From: Hysterium pulicare CBS 123377
Lineage: Eukaryota > Ascomycota > Dothideomycetes > Hysteriales > Hysteriaceae
Direction: 5' to 3'
Assembly (NCBI GenBank): GCA_000467715.1
Contig: AJFK01000311.1
Span: 62,001-126,000 of the forward strand
DNA: 64,000 nt
Shown: positions 63,964-64,000 of the stretch, one piece after another
How the letters are laid out: the number at the start of each line of letters is the position of its first letter
Numbering within the stretch: position 1 is the first letter of the stretch
Position numbers and translations under genes: made by a program
The notes under the pieces: model-generated
Told to the model about the DNA's origin: nothing
Seen by the model: the letters and a program-made list of their open reading frames with translations, nothing else
Database searches by the model: none

Positions 63964-64000
63964 CTAGATGGAGGTCAGTCAATGGAGATTCAAGGCTTCC

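Noticed and set aside
1-64000. tRNA genes, rRNA, CRISPR arrays, LTR or other virus-like elements
   Set aside because: I looked for B-box-like GGTTCGAATCC, regular spaced repeats and long direct terminal repeats and saw none; absence by eye is not proof.

Overview
This window looks like genomic DNA of a filamentous ascomycete (Pezizomycotina). Almost every gene is split by short introns, mostly 48-80 nt, with GTRNGT-type donors and CTRAC/CTRAY branch points. The protein families present are typical of moulds: CFEM, PTH11-like receptor, self-sufficient CYP505 P450, DUF3824, the fungal luciferase-like domain and DUF4139. The intergenic DNA carries small inverted-repeat transposons and AT-rich, TA-rich patches that resemble RIP damage. 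No RNA gene, CRISPR array or virus-like element was recognised. Exon coordinates were worked out by hand from splice signals, frame and family resemblance; none is backed by transcripts.

Layout. At 1-10 kb: a long methyltransferase-like protein, the U2-snRNP factor CUS2/HTATSF1, a TLC-domain membrane protein, a microsomal-type epoxide hydrolase and, on the minus strand, a class-1A-like dihydroorotate dehydrogenase. At 10.7-19.7 kb: a PTH11-like seven-helix receptor with a predicted 7-nt exon, a three-copy 43-bp tandem repeat, a DUF4139 protein, a small multi-pass membrane protein and a GPI-type Ser/Thr-rich wall protein. At 22-34 kb: a CFEM protein, a fused P450-reductase (CYP505), an aldo-keto reductase, a C2H2 zinc-finger protein and an alkaline ceramidase with a 13-nt exon. 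At 35-43 kb: a broken sugar transporter, a 594-bp inverted-repeat element, an unrecognised secreted protein and an array of four related small cysteine-rich proteins. At 44-53 kb: an RS-rich DUF3824 protein, a CLC chloride channel/exchanger and a kelch-type membrane protein. After a 4.6-kb gene-poor stretch come 3-ketodihydrosphingosine reductase, SAS10/UTP3, a luciferase-like-domain protein, EMC5 and the last exon of an unrecognised gene at the right edge.

How the genes relate. Most are unlinked housekeeping or accessory genes. Two sphingolipid genes (ceramidase and ketodihydrosphingosine reductase) lie 24 kb apart. I see no backbone enzyme of a secondary-metabolite cluster. The region from about 30 to 43 kb is the most accessory in character: mobile elements, a pseudogene, an orphan secreted protein and the lineage-specific cysteine-rich family. 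Three repeat families were found by eye: a MITE of about 210 bp (three full copies and one partial), a repeat of about 165 bp (two copies, one inside an intron), and the single 594-bp element.
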